This document shows, piece after piece, positions 24,455 to 33,517 of a DNA stretch of 64,000 nucleotides; the stretch's first letter is position 1; each line of letters opens with the position of its first letter. Made by a program: the position numbers and the translations under genes. Location of the stretch: assembly GCF_001013905.1 (NCBI RefSeq), contig NZ_LN831790.1, positions 6,772,001-6,836,000 of the forward strand. Reading direction: 5' to 3'. This DNA comes from Streptomyces leeuwenhoekii (lineage in GTDB: Bacteria > Actinomycetota > Actinomycetes > Streptomycetales > Streptomycetaceae). Below the pieces are notes generated by a model. The model was not told the DNA's origin. It was given only the letters and a program-made list of their open reading frames with translations, and made no database searches.

Positions 24455-25273
24455 TCACGGGGCGGCGGGCGGCCGCGCTCCGGCGAGCGGCCCCTCGTAG
24501 GGCAGCAGCTCCGGCCGCTTCGCCGGGCGGCCGTCCCCGGAGGAGCGGCCGGTCAGCCGGCGGCCGATCCACGGCAGCAGGTGCTGCCGGGCGAACCGGG
24601 CGTCGGTGACCCGCCGAGTGAACCAGCCCGGCGGCAGGGTCGCCGGCATCGGCGTGTGCCAGTCGGGGTCCTCCGGCTCGTAACCGAGCGTCTGCCACAC
24701 CGCCTCCGCGACCCGGCGGTGCCCCTCGGCGGTCAGGTGCAGCCGGTCCACGTCCCACAGCCGCGGGTCGGCCAGCGAGGGCGCCCCGTACAGGTCGACC
24801 ACGAGGGCGCCGTGCCGGGCGGCGAGGTCGTCGATGCAGGCGTACAGCGCCTCCATGCGCGGCCTGAAGCGCTCCAGCACCGGCCCCTGGCGGCCCGGGC
24901 TGCGCATCAGCACGAGCTGCTTGCACCCGGGTGCCAGCCGCTCCACGGCCTCGGTCAGCGCTGCGCGCACCCGCCCCATGTCGCACTTGGGCCGCAGGGT
25001 GTCGTTGAGCCCGCCCACCAGCGTGATCACATCGGCGCCCATGGCCGCCGCCACGTCCACCTGCTCGTCGACGATCTGCCTGATCAGCTTCCCGCGCACC
25101 GCGAGATTGGCGTACCGGAATCCGGGGGTGACGGCCGCCATCCGCGCGGCGAGGAGATCGGCCCAGCCCCGGTAGGTGCCGTCCGGCAGCAGGTCCGACA
25201 TGCCCTCGGTGAAGGAGTCGCCGACCGCGACGAGGCTGGTGTAGGTGGGGTTCGTCTGCATGGCGACGGACAT
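24455..25273 (-). CDS. SGNH/GDSL-family hydrolase
   Basis: The 272-residue protein has all four SGNH blocks: VAVGDSFTEGM (Ser), ANLAVRG (Gly), VGGLNDTLRP (Asn) and WDVDRLHLTAEGHRRVAEAV (Asp and His). The C-terminal 60 residues are Pro/Arg-rich and extend past the catalytic domain. No signal peptide is present, so the enzyme is probably cytoplasmic. It is likely an esterase or lipase of unknown substrate. It lies 73 bp upstream of purB on the same strand and may be co-transcribed with it. Confidence 0.92.
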   Translation of the reverse strand: MSVAMQTNPTYTSLVAVGDSFTEGMSDLLPDGTYRGWADLLAARMAAVTPGFRYANLAVRGKLIRQIVDEQVDVAAAMGADVITLVGGLNDTLRPKCDMGRVRAALTEAVERLAPGCKQLVLMRSPGRQGPVLERFRPRMEALYACIDDLAARHGALVVDLYGAPSLADPRLWDVDRLHLTAEGHRRVAEAVWQTLGYEPEDPDWHTPMPATLPPGWFTRRVTDARFARQHLLPWIGRRLTGRSSGDGRPAKRPELLPYEGPLAGARPPAAP

Positions 25274-25397
25274 GCTATCCCGGCCACATACCCGCCGGTC
25301 GGTCGCCCCGGCCCACCCCGCCCGGCGGCGGACCCGGGGCCCGCCGCCGTGATCACACCGCGGACCCGGGGCGAAGACCCGAGCCGGAGATCCGGCC

Positions 25398-26411
25398 TCA
25401 GGTCCGCTGCCCGAACAGCTCCCGCAGTACGTCCTCCATGGTGACCAGCCCGGCCAGGCGCCCGTCGGCGCCGAGCACGGCCGCCAGGTGCGTGCGGCTG
25501 CCCCGCATGGCGGTGAGCACGTCGTCCAGCGGCGTGCTCTCCCGCACCCGCGCGATGGGCCGCATGTCCCGGGGCCGGAACGGCAGGTCCCGCGGTGTGG
25601 CGTCCAGCGCGTCCTTCACATGCAGATAGCCCACGATCCGCCGCCCCTCGTCCACCACCGGGAAGCGGGAGAACCCGGACCGGGCCGAGAGCTGCTCGAG
25701 CTGCTCCGGCGTGACACCCACCCGCGCGTGCACCACGCGCTCCAGCGGCAGCACCACGTCGCGCACCGGCCGCCGGCCCAGCTCCAGCGCGTCGTGCAGC
25801 CGTTCCTGGGCCCGGTCGTCGATGAGCCCGGCCTCACTGGCGTCCTTGACGATCTCGGCCAGCTCGGTGTCGGTGAAGGTGGCCGACACCTCGTCCCTGG
25901 TCTGGACCCGGAGCAGTTTCAGCAGGGTGTTGGCGAAGGCGTTGACGGTGAAGATCACCGGGCGCAGTGCCCGGGAGAGCGCCACCAGCGGCGGACCCAG
26001 CAGGAGCGCGCTGCGCACCGGTTCCGCCAGGGCGATGTTCTTCGGCACCATCTCACCGAGCAGCATGTGCAGATAGGTGGCCAGGGCCAGGGCGATCACG
26101 AAGGAGACCGCGTGCCCGGCGCCGCTCGGCACGCCCAGCGCGTGGAACGCCGGCTCCAGCAGATGCGCGATGGCGGGCTCGGCGACCACACCGAGGACCA
26201 GGGTGCACAGCGTGATGCCGAGCTGCGCCGCCGCCATCAGCGCGGACACGTGCTCCAGGCCCCACAGCACGCTGCGCGCCCGGCGGTCGCCCTGCTCGGC
26301 GTACGGCTCGACCTGGCTGCGGCGCACCGAGATCAGCGCGAACTCGGCGCCGACGAAGAAGGCGTTGACGACCAGCGTCGCCAGACCGATCAGAAGCTGT
26401 ACGGCGGTCAT
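25398..26411 (-). CDS. CNNM/CorC-type membrane protein with CBS pair
   Basis: The 337-residue protein has an N-terminal DUF21/CNNM transmembrane domain (VQLLIGLATLVVNAFFVGAE, LMAAAQLGITLCTLVLGVVA, VSFVIALALATYLHMLLGEM). This is followed by two CBS domains (RDVVLPLERVVHARVGVTPE; MRPIARVRESTPLDDVLTAM). The short C-terminus lacks a CorC_HlyC domain. CNNM proteins take part in Mg2+ handling; older annotations call them hemolysin-like. It overlaps the upstream paralogue by 4 bp (ATGA), so the two are translationally coupled and may work as a heteromer. Confidence 0.88.
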   Translation of the reverse strand: MTAVQLLIGLATLVVNAFFVGAEFALISVRRSQVEPYAEQGDRRARSVLWGLEHVSALMAAAQLGITLCTLVLGVVAEPAIAHLLEPAFHALGVPSGAGHAVSFVIALALATYLHMLLGEMVPKNIALAEPVRSALLLGPPLVALSRALRPVIFTVNAFANTLLKLLRVQTRDEVSATFTDTELAEIVKDASEAGLIDDRAQERLHDALELGRRPVRDVVLPLERVVHARVGVTPEQLEQLSARSGFSRFPVVDEGRRIVGYLHVKDALDATPRDLPFRPRDMRPIARVRESTPLDDVLTAMRGSRTHLAAVLGADGRLAGLVTMEDVLRELFGQRT

Positions 26412-27814
26412 CGCCCGGCCTCCTCGGTCCCGCGGCTCCCGGCGTTCCGGGGACGGCGGAGCCTGCCCGCGGCGCGCACCTCCTGGAGGCCGCCCGGTGT
26501 CATCTCGTCCGGCGGCGGCGCGTGCAGCAGGACGCGGGCGGCCCGGCGGCCGGTGGCGTCCACCACGTCCAGCCGCCAGCCGGCGACCAGGACCGTGTCA
26601 CCGGCCGCCGGGATGCGCCCCAGCGCGTGCGCGACCAGTCCGGCCAGCGTCTCGTACGGCCCCTCCGGCACCCGGAAGCCGACCCCCGCGAGCCGGTCCA
26701 CCCGGGCCGCGCCGTCGGCCCGGTACAGCAGGCGCCCGAGCTCGTCCGTGCCGGCCACGTCCAGCTCGGGCGTCTCGTGCGGGTCGTGCTCGTCGCGAAC
26801 CTCGCCGACGACCTCCTCCACGATGTCCTCCAGCGTGGCCACCCCCGCCGTCCCGCCGTACTCGTCGATCACCACGGCCATGGTGCGCCGCCCGGAGAGC
26901 CGGTCGAGCAGCCGGTCGACGGTGAGGGTGGCCGGGACGAGCAGGGGCTCGCGCATCAGCTCGGAGACCGGCACCCGGGACCGCCGCTGGGCGGGCACCG
27001 CCAGTACGTCCTTGATGTGCGCGGTCCCCACCACCGCGTCGAGGGTGTCGCGGTAGACGGGGAACCGGGACAGGCCGGTCGCCCGGGTCGCGTTCGCCAC
27101 GTCCTCGCATGTCGCCCGGGCCTCCAGGGCGACCACCTGCACGCGCGGGGTCATCACGTTCTCCGCGGTCAGATCGGCGAGGTTCAGCGTGCGCACGAAC
27201 AGCTCCGCGGTGTCGGCCTCCAGGGCGCCCTCCTTGGCGGAGTGCCGGGCCAGGGCCGCCAGCTCCTGCGGGCCCCGCGCGGCGGCCAGCTCCTCCGTGG
27301 GCTGCACGCCCAGCCGCCGCACGATCCGGTTGGCCATGTTGTTCAGATGGGTGATGAAGGGCCGGAAGGCGGCGCTGAACCAGCGCTGCGGATTGCCCAC
27401 CCGGCGGGCCACCGCCAGCGGCGAGGAGATCGCCCAGTTCTTGGGCGCCAGTTCGCCGACCACCATCAGGAACACCGTCGACAGGGCCGTGCCCAGCACC
27501 AGCGCCAGGGAGCGGGCCGCGGTGCGGGAGACGCCGGCGTCCTGGAGCGGGCCCGCGAGCAGCGCGGCGATCGAGGGCTCGGCGAGCATGCCGACCACCA
27601 GATTGGTGACCGTGATGCCGAGCTGCGCCCCGGAGAGCTGGAAGGTCAGATTCCGTACGGCTTTCAGGGCGCCCGCGGCACCCCGTTCGCCGCGCGCCGC
27701 GGCGCGCTCCAGCTCCCCGCGTTCGACGGTCGTCAGCGAGAACTCCGCCGCGACGAAGGCACCGCACGCGAGCGACAGCAGGATCGCCACCAGCAGCAGG
27801 AGCACCTCGGTCAT
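26408..27814 (-). CDS. CNNM/CorC-type membrane protein with CBS pair and CorC_HlyC domain
   Basis: The 468-residue paralogue has the DUF21/CNNM domain (LLLLVAILLSLACGAFVAAE, QLGITVTNLVVGMLAEPS), two CBS domains (VMTPRVQVVALEARATCEDV; LSGRRTMAVVIDEYGGTAGV) and a C-terminal CorC_HlyC transporter-associated domain (DELGRLLYRADGAARVDRLA to VDATGRRAARVLL). The start at 27814 follows GGGAGGTGAACCG, an excellent ribosome site. The downstream partner lacks the C-terminal domain. Roles in divalent-cation efflux are expected from the family. Confidence 0.9.
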   Translation of the reverse strand: MTEVLLLLVAILLSLACGAFVAAEFSLTTVERGELERAAARGERGAAGALKAVRNLTFQLSGAQLGITVTNLVVGMLAEPSIAALLAGPLQDAGVSRTAARSLALVLGTALSTVFLMVVGELAPKNWAISSPLAVARRVGNPQRWFSAAFRPFITHLNNMANRIVRRLGVQPTEELAAARGPQELAALARHSAKEGALEADTAELFVRTLNLADLTAENVMTPRVQVVALEARATCEDVANATRATGLSRFPVYRDTLDAVVGTAHIKDVLAVPAQRRSRVPVSELMREPLLVPATLTVDRLLDRLSGRRTMAVVIDEYGGTAGVATLEDIVEEVVGEVRDEHDPHETPELDVAGTDELGRLLYRADGAARVDRLAGVGFRVPEGPYETLAGLVAHALGRIPAAGDTVLVAGWRLDVVDATGRRAARVLLHAPPPDEMTPGGLQEVRAAGRLRRPRNAGSRGTEEAGR

Positions 27815-28057
27815 CGGTTCACCTCCCTTCCACGATCGGCCAGGCGACGGGGGACCGCGCGACGAGCGGACGCTCACAACCGTTCATGCAGGACCGAGTG
27901 GCCCGCTCCGGGCAAAGGATGGGTAAAGAAGAGGCGGTCGACGGGTGCCGACCGCGTGACGGGAAGGGGTGGGGCCCGCGTGCCCTCGCGAGCGGTTCCG
28001 GTCGCCGTCGAGGCCATGTTTGTTCATGTTCCTGAATGGCGATCAAGTACACGACTA

Positions 28058-28105
28058 TTGACGCGTTCACGGCAACGCCTCTAGCGTCCCTGGAAAGCGC
28101 TTTCC
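28058..28105 (+). promoter_or_regulatory. Pectate lyase promoter with LacI-type operator
   Basis: A perfect 14-bp palindrome GGAAAGCGCTTTCC (28092-28105) matches the LacI/GalR-family operator style. It sits 5 bp after a possible -10 TAGCGT (28082-28087), with TTGACG (28058-28063) as -35 at 18 bp. The rest of the 27815-28224 gap shows only a GGGTAAAGAAGAGG purine run near 27930 and no gene. Confidence 0.65.
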
Positions 28106-28224
28106 CTCCGCCTGTCCCGTCCGGACGGGAGCAGGCGCCCGAGCGTCACGGGCACGGCCGTCCACCGGCCGGCATCCGCCCCCACGGGAGCCGGCCGGCC
28201 CACCCCACCCCCTGGAGACGAACG

Positions 28225-29808
28225 ATGCACCTGAGACCCCTCACACCGCTGCGGCCGGTCATCGCCTGCGCCGGTCTGCTGGCCGGCACACTCGTCGCGC
28301 TGTCCGGCACCGAGGCGCAGGCCGCCCCCGTCCGCTACGAGGCCGAGACCTCCCCGGCGGTCTGCACCGGCACCATCGACTCCGAATGGGCCGGATACAC
28401 CGGCAGCGGATTCTGCAACGGCACCAACGCCACCGGGGCCTTCGCGCAGTTCACCGTCGACGCCCCGGCCGCGGGCACCGCCACGCTGACGGTCCGCTTC
28501 GCCAACGGGACCACCACCGCCAGGCCCGCGAACCTGCTGGTGAACGGTGCGGTGACCGCGTCGGCGGCCTTCGAGGGCACCGGCGCCTGGAACGCGTGGG
28601 CGACACGGGTCTTCACGGTGCCGGTGAAGGCGGGCGCCAACACGGTCCGGCTCAGCCCCACCACCTCCGCCGGCCTGCCCAACGTCGACCGTCTCGACGT
28701 TGAGGCGGGCGGCACCACCACGCCCCAGCCGCCCGCCACCGCGTTGTACGTGGCGCCGAACGGCAGCGACGGCGCGACCGGCACCCAGTCCGACCCGACG
28801 ACGCTCACCTCGGCGATCTCCCGCGTCGCTCCCGGCGGAACCGTCTATCTGCGCGGCGGCACCTACCGGTACGACCGGACGGTCACCATCCCGCCCGGCA
28901 GCGGCGGCACGGCGAGCGCCCGCACCAGGCTGTCCGCCTACCCGGGCGAGACCCCGGTGCTCGACTTCTCCGCCATGGCCGAGGACCCGGCCAACCGCGG
29001 ACTGGCCCTGAACGGTTCCTACTGGCACATCTCCGGCCTCGTCGTACAGCGCGCCGGCGACAACGGGATCTTCGTCGGCGGCAGCGACAACGTCATCGAG
29101 CGCACGGTGACGCGGTTCAACCGCGACACGGGCCTCCAGCTCTCGCGGGCGTCCTCCACCACCCCCCGCGACCAGTGGCCGTCGAACAACCTCATCGTGA
29201 GCGCGGAGTCGCACGACAACGCCGACTCCGACGGCGAGGACGCGGACGGTTTCGCCGCGAAGCTCACCTCCGGCCCCGGCAACGTCTTCCGGTACGCCGT
29301 CGCCCACCACAACATCGACGACGGCTGGGACCTGTACACCAAGTCCGACACCGGTCCCATCGGCCCGGTGACCATCGAGGACTCCCTCGCCTACGAGAAC
29401 GGCACGCTCAGCGACGGCACCGTGAACTCCAACGGCGACCGCAACGGCTACAAGCTCGGCGGCGAGGACATCGAGGTCGACCACGTCGTCCGGCGCAACA
29501 TCGCCTACGGCAACGGCAAGCACGGGTTCACCTACAACAGGAACCCCGGCACGATGACGGTCTCCGGCAACGTCAGCATCGACAACGACCAGCGCAACTA
29601 CTCCTTCGACGCCGGTACGTCGGTCTTCCGCGACAACCTCTCCTGCCGCGGCGGCAGCGGATCGAACGACCGGATCGTCGGTGACGCCGACGCCTCCAAC
29701 CAGTTCTGGTCCGGTGCCAACGGGTCACGGTGCTCCGCCTACGCCGGTGCGTTGCGCTGGACCTTCGCCGCGGACGGCCGCCTCGTCGTGACCTTCGGCG
29801 GGGCGTGA
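28225..29808 (+). CDS. Secreted pectate lyase, PL9-type beta-helix with N-terminal CBM35-like domain
   Basis: The 527-residue protein has a Sec signal (IACAGLLAGTLVALSGTEAQ, cut near AQA-AP). A CBM35/CBM6-like module covers residues about 35-165 (YEAETSPAVCTG to PNVDRLDVEAGG). A short linker leads to a parallel beta-helix. The helix carries the PL9 features ALYVAPNGSDGATGTQSDP, DNADSDGEDADGFAAKLTSG (Ca-binding Asp cluster and the candidate catalytic Lys in FAAK), and NGDRNGYKLGGEDIEVDHVV. It would cleave polygalacturonate by Ca-dependent beta-elimination outside the cell. The ATG follows GGAGACGAACG. A LacI-type operator upstream suggests sugar control. Confidence 0.88.
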   Translation: MHLRPLTPLRPVIACAGLLAGTLVALSGTEAQAAPVRYEAETSPAVCTGTIDSEWAGYTGSGFCNGTNATGAFAQFTVDAPAAGTATLTVRFANGTTTARPANLLVNGAVTASAAFEGTGAWNAWATRVFTVPVKAGANTVRLSPTTSAGLPNVDRLDVEAGGTTTPQPPATALYVAPNGSDGATGTQSDPTTLTSAISRVAPGGTVYLRGGTYRYDRTVTIPPGSGGTASARTRLSAYPGETPVLDFSAMAEDPANRGLALNGSYWHISGLVVQRAGDNGIFVGGSDNVIERTVTRFNRDTGLQLSRASSTTPRDQWPSNNLIVSAESHDNADSDGEDADGFAAKLTSGPGNVFRYAVAHHNIDDGWDLYTKSDTGPIGPVTIEDSLAYENGTLSDGTVNSNGDRNGYKLGGEDIEVDHVVRRNIAYGNGKHGFTYNRNPGTMTVSGNVSIDNDQRNYSFDAGTSVFRDNLSCRGGSGSNDRIVGDADASNQFWSGANGSRCSAYAGALRWTFAADGRLVVTFGGA

Positions 29809-29872
29809 GCGATGCCCTGACGATCCCTCACCGGCCGTTCTGAGGGCGCGTCGGCCGACTGACGGCACGTCA

Positions 29873-29899
29873 CCGGCCGCCCGCCTGCCGGGCGGCCGG
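29873..29899 (+). terminator. Hairpin terminator after pectate lyase
   Basis: CCGGCCGCCCG pairs perfectly with CGGGCGGCCGG (11 bp, 5-nt loop), 65 bp beyond the stop. Confidence 0.65.
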
Positions 29900-29953
29900 T
29901 TCCGCCGGCCCCGTCCCGTCGCCGGTCACGCACTTGCTTTTCTCCATGGACAC

Positions 29954-29972
29954 TTCACAGTGAATGTATGAT
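29954..29972 (+). promoter_or_regulatory. AT-rich promoter with TTCAC-A-GTGAA palindrome
   Basis: The 80 bp before the large secreted protein are much more AT-rich than their surroundings. TTCACAGTGAA (29954-29964) lies 2 bp upstream of a near-consensus -10, TATGAT (29967-29972), with a TG just before it. No good -35 exists at 17 bp. This looks like an extended -10 promoter under activator or repressor control. Confidence 0.5.
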
Positions 29973-30045
29973 CAACACACATGTCGGCGCTCTGTTCGCA
30001 ATCCCGTTCAGGCGCCGACTTCGTGATGTTTGAGGGGAAAAACAA

Positions 30046-33000
30046 GTGCATTGGAGCGTGCGTACCCGTACGACGGGTATCGCGATGCTGACCACGGCCG
30101 CCGTGCTGATGGCGACGCCGTACGCGGCCGCCGGGACCGACCACCCCGGCGCGCGCGGCACGGCGGCCGAGGCGGCCGTGCCGAAGGCGGCGCCGGTGAC
30201 CGAGGCCGCCACCGCCGAGGCGGCGCTGGCCGCGGCGAAGGCGTTCGGCCGGAAGGTGGAGGTGCTGGACCAGCGCACCGAGACCACCACCACCTACGCC
30301 AACCCGGACGGCACGCTGACCACCGTCCAGGCGGCCGGGCCGATCCGCATGATCGAGAACGGCAGATGGGTCGACGTCGACGTCGACCTGGAGCGGGACA
30401 GCGGCGGCACGGTCCGCCCCGAGGCGCACCCGGAGCACCTCGCGCTCGCCGGCGCCGGCGGCACCAGGGCCCGTTCCATCGAACAGGCCGCCCAGGCGCC
30501 CGACTCCGCCGCCCGCGACCTGATCAGCCTCGGCTCCGGGGACCGGCGGATCGCCGTGCAGTGGAAGGGCGGCCTGCCCGCGCCCGAACTGGACGGCAGC
30601 CGCGCCACCTACCGTGACGCCGTGCCCGGCGCGGACCTCGTCGTCGACGCCACCCGCACCGGATTCGAGCAGTACCTCACCCTCCGGCACCGGCCCGGCC
30701 GGGGTGCGCCCCTCGTCCTGCCGCTGAAGACCGAGGGGCTCAAGGCCGAGCCCGGCGAGGACGGTTCCCTCGTCTTCACCGACCGGACCACCGGCGAACA
30801 GGTGTCCACGATTCCGGCGCCGGTCATGTGGGACGCCTCGGTGGACGAGCGCTCGCTGGAGCACACCAACCGGCGCGCGGTGCCGATGAAGGTCGTCCAG
30901 GACGGGGACAGCGTCGAGCTGCGGCTGACGCCCGACCCCGAGTGGCTCGCCGACCCCGAGACGCGGTACCCGGTGACGATCGACCCTGCCGCCGACGTGC
31001 TCGACGTGCTGTTCGACACCTGGGTGCAGGGCGGTGAGGCGGCCGACCAGTCCGCCTCCACCGACCTGAAGATCGGCTGGCCGGGCGACAGCGCCGGAAC
31101 CACCCGCCGTGTCGCCCGCTCCTTCCTGACCTTCCGCACCTCGCCGTTCGCCGACGCGCTGGTCACCGACGCGAAGCTGAAGCTGTACGACTACCACTCG
31201 TGGTCGTGCCAGGAGCGCGGCTGGGAGGTCTGGGCCACCGGCCCGGCCGACACCGCCACCCGCTGGGCGAACCAGCCCGAGTGGAAGCAGAAGTTCGCCA
31301 CCTCCACCGAGACCCGGTCCGCCACCTGCTCCAACGCCGGCTACGTCAGCGCCGACGTCACGGAGCTGGCCCGGACCTGGGCGAGCGCCAAGGCCGACAC
31401 CGGTTCGGTCGGCATCCGGGCCGCGGACGAGAACGACACCTACGGCTGGAAGCGCTTCTACTCCGGCGAGGCCGCCGAGGACAAGATCCCGCAGCTGGAG
31501 GTGACCTACAACTACCGGCCCCGCAACGGCGCCAACCTCCAGGCTGGCCCGCCGTTCGTCAGCGAGGGCGGCATCTACCGGGTCGACACCCTGACGCCGA
31601 CGCTCCGCTTCTCCACCGAGGACGCCGACCCCGACGACGAGGTCCGCGGCTCCTTCGAGATCACCGACGTCGCGACCCAGGAGGTCGTGGCCACCGTCAC
31701 CTCCGGCTACGTCCCCGCCAGCACCACCGCCTCCGTCAAGGTGCCCGCCGGCACGCTCGAGGACGGCCACACCTACAGTTTCCGCACCACCACCTACGAC
31801 GGCACGCACTGGGCCAACGGCTGGTCCGCCCCCGCCACCTTCCACGTCGATACGGCCTGGCGGATGGACGCGGCGACCAGGACCCTCGGGTACGCCAACG
31901 CCGCCTCCGAGGCCGCCGACGTCACCGCCGCCACCTCCAGCGACAGCCGGTACGCCGCCGTCGCCAAGACGGACGAGAACACCGTCGGCGTCCCGTGGAA
32001 CGCGGGCGGCACCATCGACATCGCCGACGGCAACGGCGGCTACGCGAGCCTGGGCCTGCCCGGCGGCACCGCCCGGGGCACCAGCATCGGCGGCACCGTC
32101 GTCTACAGCGACCCCGCCCAGAGCGTGGACACCGTCACCCAGCCGACCGCCGAGGGCGGTGTGCGCACCCTCCAGGTGATCAAGAACGCCGCCGCGCCGC
32201 ACAGCTACCGCACCGCCCTGCAGCTCCCCGAGGACGTCGAGGTCGTCACCCACGACGACGGCAGCGTCACCGTCCTGGACGGCGCGGTGCCCACCGGCAC
32301 CGTCTCGTTGATCGCCGGGGCCAACGGCAGGTACCTCTCCGCCCGGATCAACGACACCGGCGACCAGGCGGGCAAGGTGCGCGCCTCGGCCACCACCGAC
32401 AGCACCTGGGAGAAGTTCACCCTCGAAGCGGGCGGCGACGGCACCTACGCGCTGAAGTCCGGCGCCAACGGCAAGTACGTCGCCGTCGAGAAGAACTACA
32501 CCGGCGACCGCCAGGGCATGCTGCGGGCCCGCAGCGACAGCGCCGGCACCTGGGAGAAGTTCACCCTGCACAAGCAGCAGGACGGCTCCTACGCGCTCAA
32601 GGCGCTGGCCAACGGCAAGTACGTGACCGTGGAGAAGGGACTCACCGGAGCCGACGCCGACCTGGTGCGCGCCGCCGCCGACACGCCCGGTGACGGACAG
32701 CTCTTCACCGTCGTACCGGACCAGCCCCGCGAGCAGGTCGGCTTCTTCGAGGCCCCGTGGGCCAAGGACGCGAACGGCGACGCCGTGCCGACCCGCTACG
32801 AGGTCCAGGACGGATACCTCGTGCAGACCGTGGACTTCACCGAGTCCACCGCCTTCCCGGTCGTCATCGACCCCGGCTTCTGGTCCACCGCCTGGAAGGT
32901 GACCAAGTGCGCCGCGTCGATCGCCAGCTTCGTCTACGGGTTCACCCCGCAGGGCTCCAGCAAGAAGGTCATCACCGCCGTGCGGCTGGTGAAGAAGGTC

Positions 33001-33126
33001 GGCTTCAAGAAGACGGCGAACATCATCCGCACGTATCTGAAGCGGCACAAGCTGACCACGGACGGCCGGAAGATCGTCGCCGGGATCCTCGGCATCAACT
33101 CCATCAAGAGCAACTGCAAGTTCTAG
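30046..33126 (+). CDS. Large secreted protein with DNRLRE and fascin-like domains and a basic C-terminal toxin-like tail
   Basis: The 1026-residue product starts at GTG after GAGGGGAAAAACAA and has a Sec signal cut near AYAAA-G. Residues about 60-310 match the N-terminal region of Streptomyces Rhs/YD-repeat polymorphic toxins (ETTTTYANPDGTLTTVQ, IENGRWVDVDVDL, TRYPVTIDPAAD). A DNRLRE beta-sandwich follows (FDTWVQGGEAADQSASTDLK to YGWKRFYSGE). A region with a fibronectin-like segment comes next. About residues 755-885 hold three fascin-like beta-trefoil repeats (NGRYLSARINDTGD, NGKYVAVEKNYTGD, NGKYVTVEKGLTGA). After FPVVIDPGFWSTAW comes a tail of about 78 residues that is very Lys/Arg-rich, nearly free of acids, and has two Cys. 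There are no Rhs repeats. The tail sits where polymorphic toxins carry the effector. A small membrane protein gene follows after 18 bp. Toxicity is inferred. Confidence 0.7.
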   Translation: MHWSVRTRTTGIAMLTTAAVLMATPYAAAGTDHPGARGTAAEAAVPKAAPVTEAATAEAALAAAKAFGRKVEVLDQRTETTTTYANPDGTLTTVQAAGPIRMIENGRWVDVDVDLERDSGGTVRPEAHPEHLALAGAGGTRARSIEQAAQAPDSAARDLISLGSGDRRIAVQWKGGLPAPELDGSRATYRDAVPGADLVVDATRTGFEQYLTLRHRPGRGAPLVLPLKTEGLKAEPGEDGSLVFTDRTTGEQVSTIPAPVMWDASVDERSLEHTNRRAVPMKVVQDGDSVELRLTPDPEWLADPETRYPVTIDPAADVLDVLFDTWVQGGEAADQSASTDLKIGWPGDSAGTTRRVARSFLTFRTSPFADALVTDAKLKLYDYHSWSCQERGWEVWATGPADTATRWANQPEWKQKFATSTETRSATCSNAGYVSADVTELARTWASAKADTGSVGIRAADENDTYGWKRFYSGEAAEDKIPQLEVTYNYRPRNGANLQAGPPFVSEGGIYRVDTLTPTLRFSTEDADPDDEVRGSFEITDVATQEVVATVTSGYVPASTTASVKVPAGTLEDGHTYSFRTTTYDGTHWANGWSAPATFHVDTAWRMDAATRTLGYANAASEAADVTAATSSDSRYAAVAKTDENTVGVPWNAGGTIDIADGNGGYASLGLPGGTARGTSIGGTVVYSDPAQSVDTVTQPTAEGGVRTLQVIKNAAAPHSYRTALQLPEDVEVVTHDDGSVTVLDGAVPTGTVSLIAGANGRYLSARINDTGDQAGKVRASATTDSTWEKFTLEAGGDGTYALKSGANGKYVAVEKNYTGDRQGMLRARSDSAGTWEKFTLHKQQDGSYALKALANGKYVTVEKGLTGADADLVRAAADTPGDGQLFTVVPDQPREQVGFFEAPWAKDANGDAVPTRYEVQDGYLVQTVDFTESTAFPVVIDPGFWSTAWKVTKCAASIASFVYGFTPQGSSKKVITAVRLVKKVGFKKTANIIRTYLKRHKLTTDGRKIVAGILGINSIKSNCKF

Positions 33127-33144
33127 CCGCACGGAGCGTTCCTG

Positions 33145-33486
33145 ATGTGGATCTTCCTGATCGCGGCTGCCGTGCAGTGCGCGGTGATCGCCGCGTACCT
33201 CGTGGTGCGCGGCCGGCGCTCCGGCGCCGGACGGCCGGACCGCAGCGGACGGCCCCTGCTCGGGGAGGGCATGCCGTACCTGCATCTGCTCGCGGCGCTC
33301 GCCGGCACGCTGGCCGGATACCTCGCGACGCGCCCCGGCGGCGACCCGCTGATCCGGGGACTGGGCGGGCTGCTCCTGCCCACCCTCGCGGCGCAGGCCC
33401 TGACCGGGCTGACCCGCTCGCGCCGGCTGCCGGTGGCGCTCGCCGTCGCGGGCGGACTCGCCGCGGGCATCGCGTCCCTGCCGTGA
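33145..33486 (+). CDS. Small four-helix membrane protein, candidate immunity protein
   Basis: The 113-residue protein is almost wholly hydrophobic. Four likely transmembrane helices are visible: WIFLIAAAVQCAVIAAYLVV (2-21), YLHLLAALAGTLAGYLA (about 45-61), GLGGLLLPTLAAQALTGL (about 72-89) and LPVALAVAGGLAAGIASL (about 95-112). A polar Arg/Gly-rich loop joins the first two. It starts 18 bp after the toxin-like gene behind ACGGAGCG and ends at a strong terminator, so the pair is one transcript. No family is recognised. Small polytopic proteins directly downstream of a secreted toxin often give immunity, especially to membrane-acting toxins. This is inferred from position. Confidence 0.65.
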   Translation: MWIFLIAAAVQCAVIAAYLVVRGRRSGAGRPDRSGRPLLGEGMPYLHLLAALAGTLAGYLATRPGGDPLIRGLGGLLLPTLAAQALTGLTRSRRLPVALAVAGGLAAGIASLP

Positions 33487-33517
33487 GACACGGACCGCGG
33501 GACCGACCCTTCCCGCC

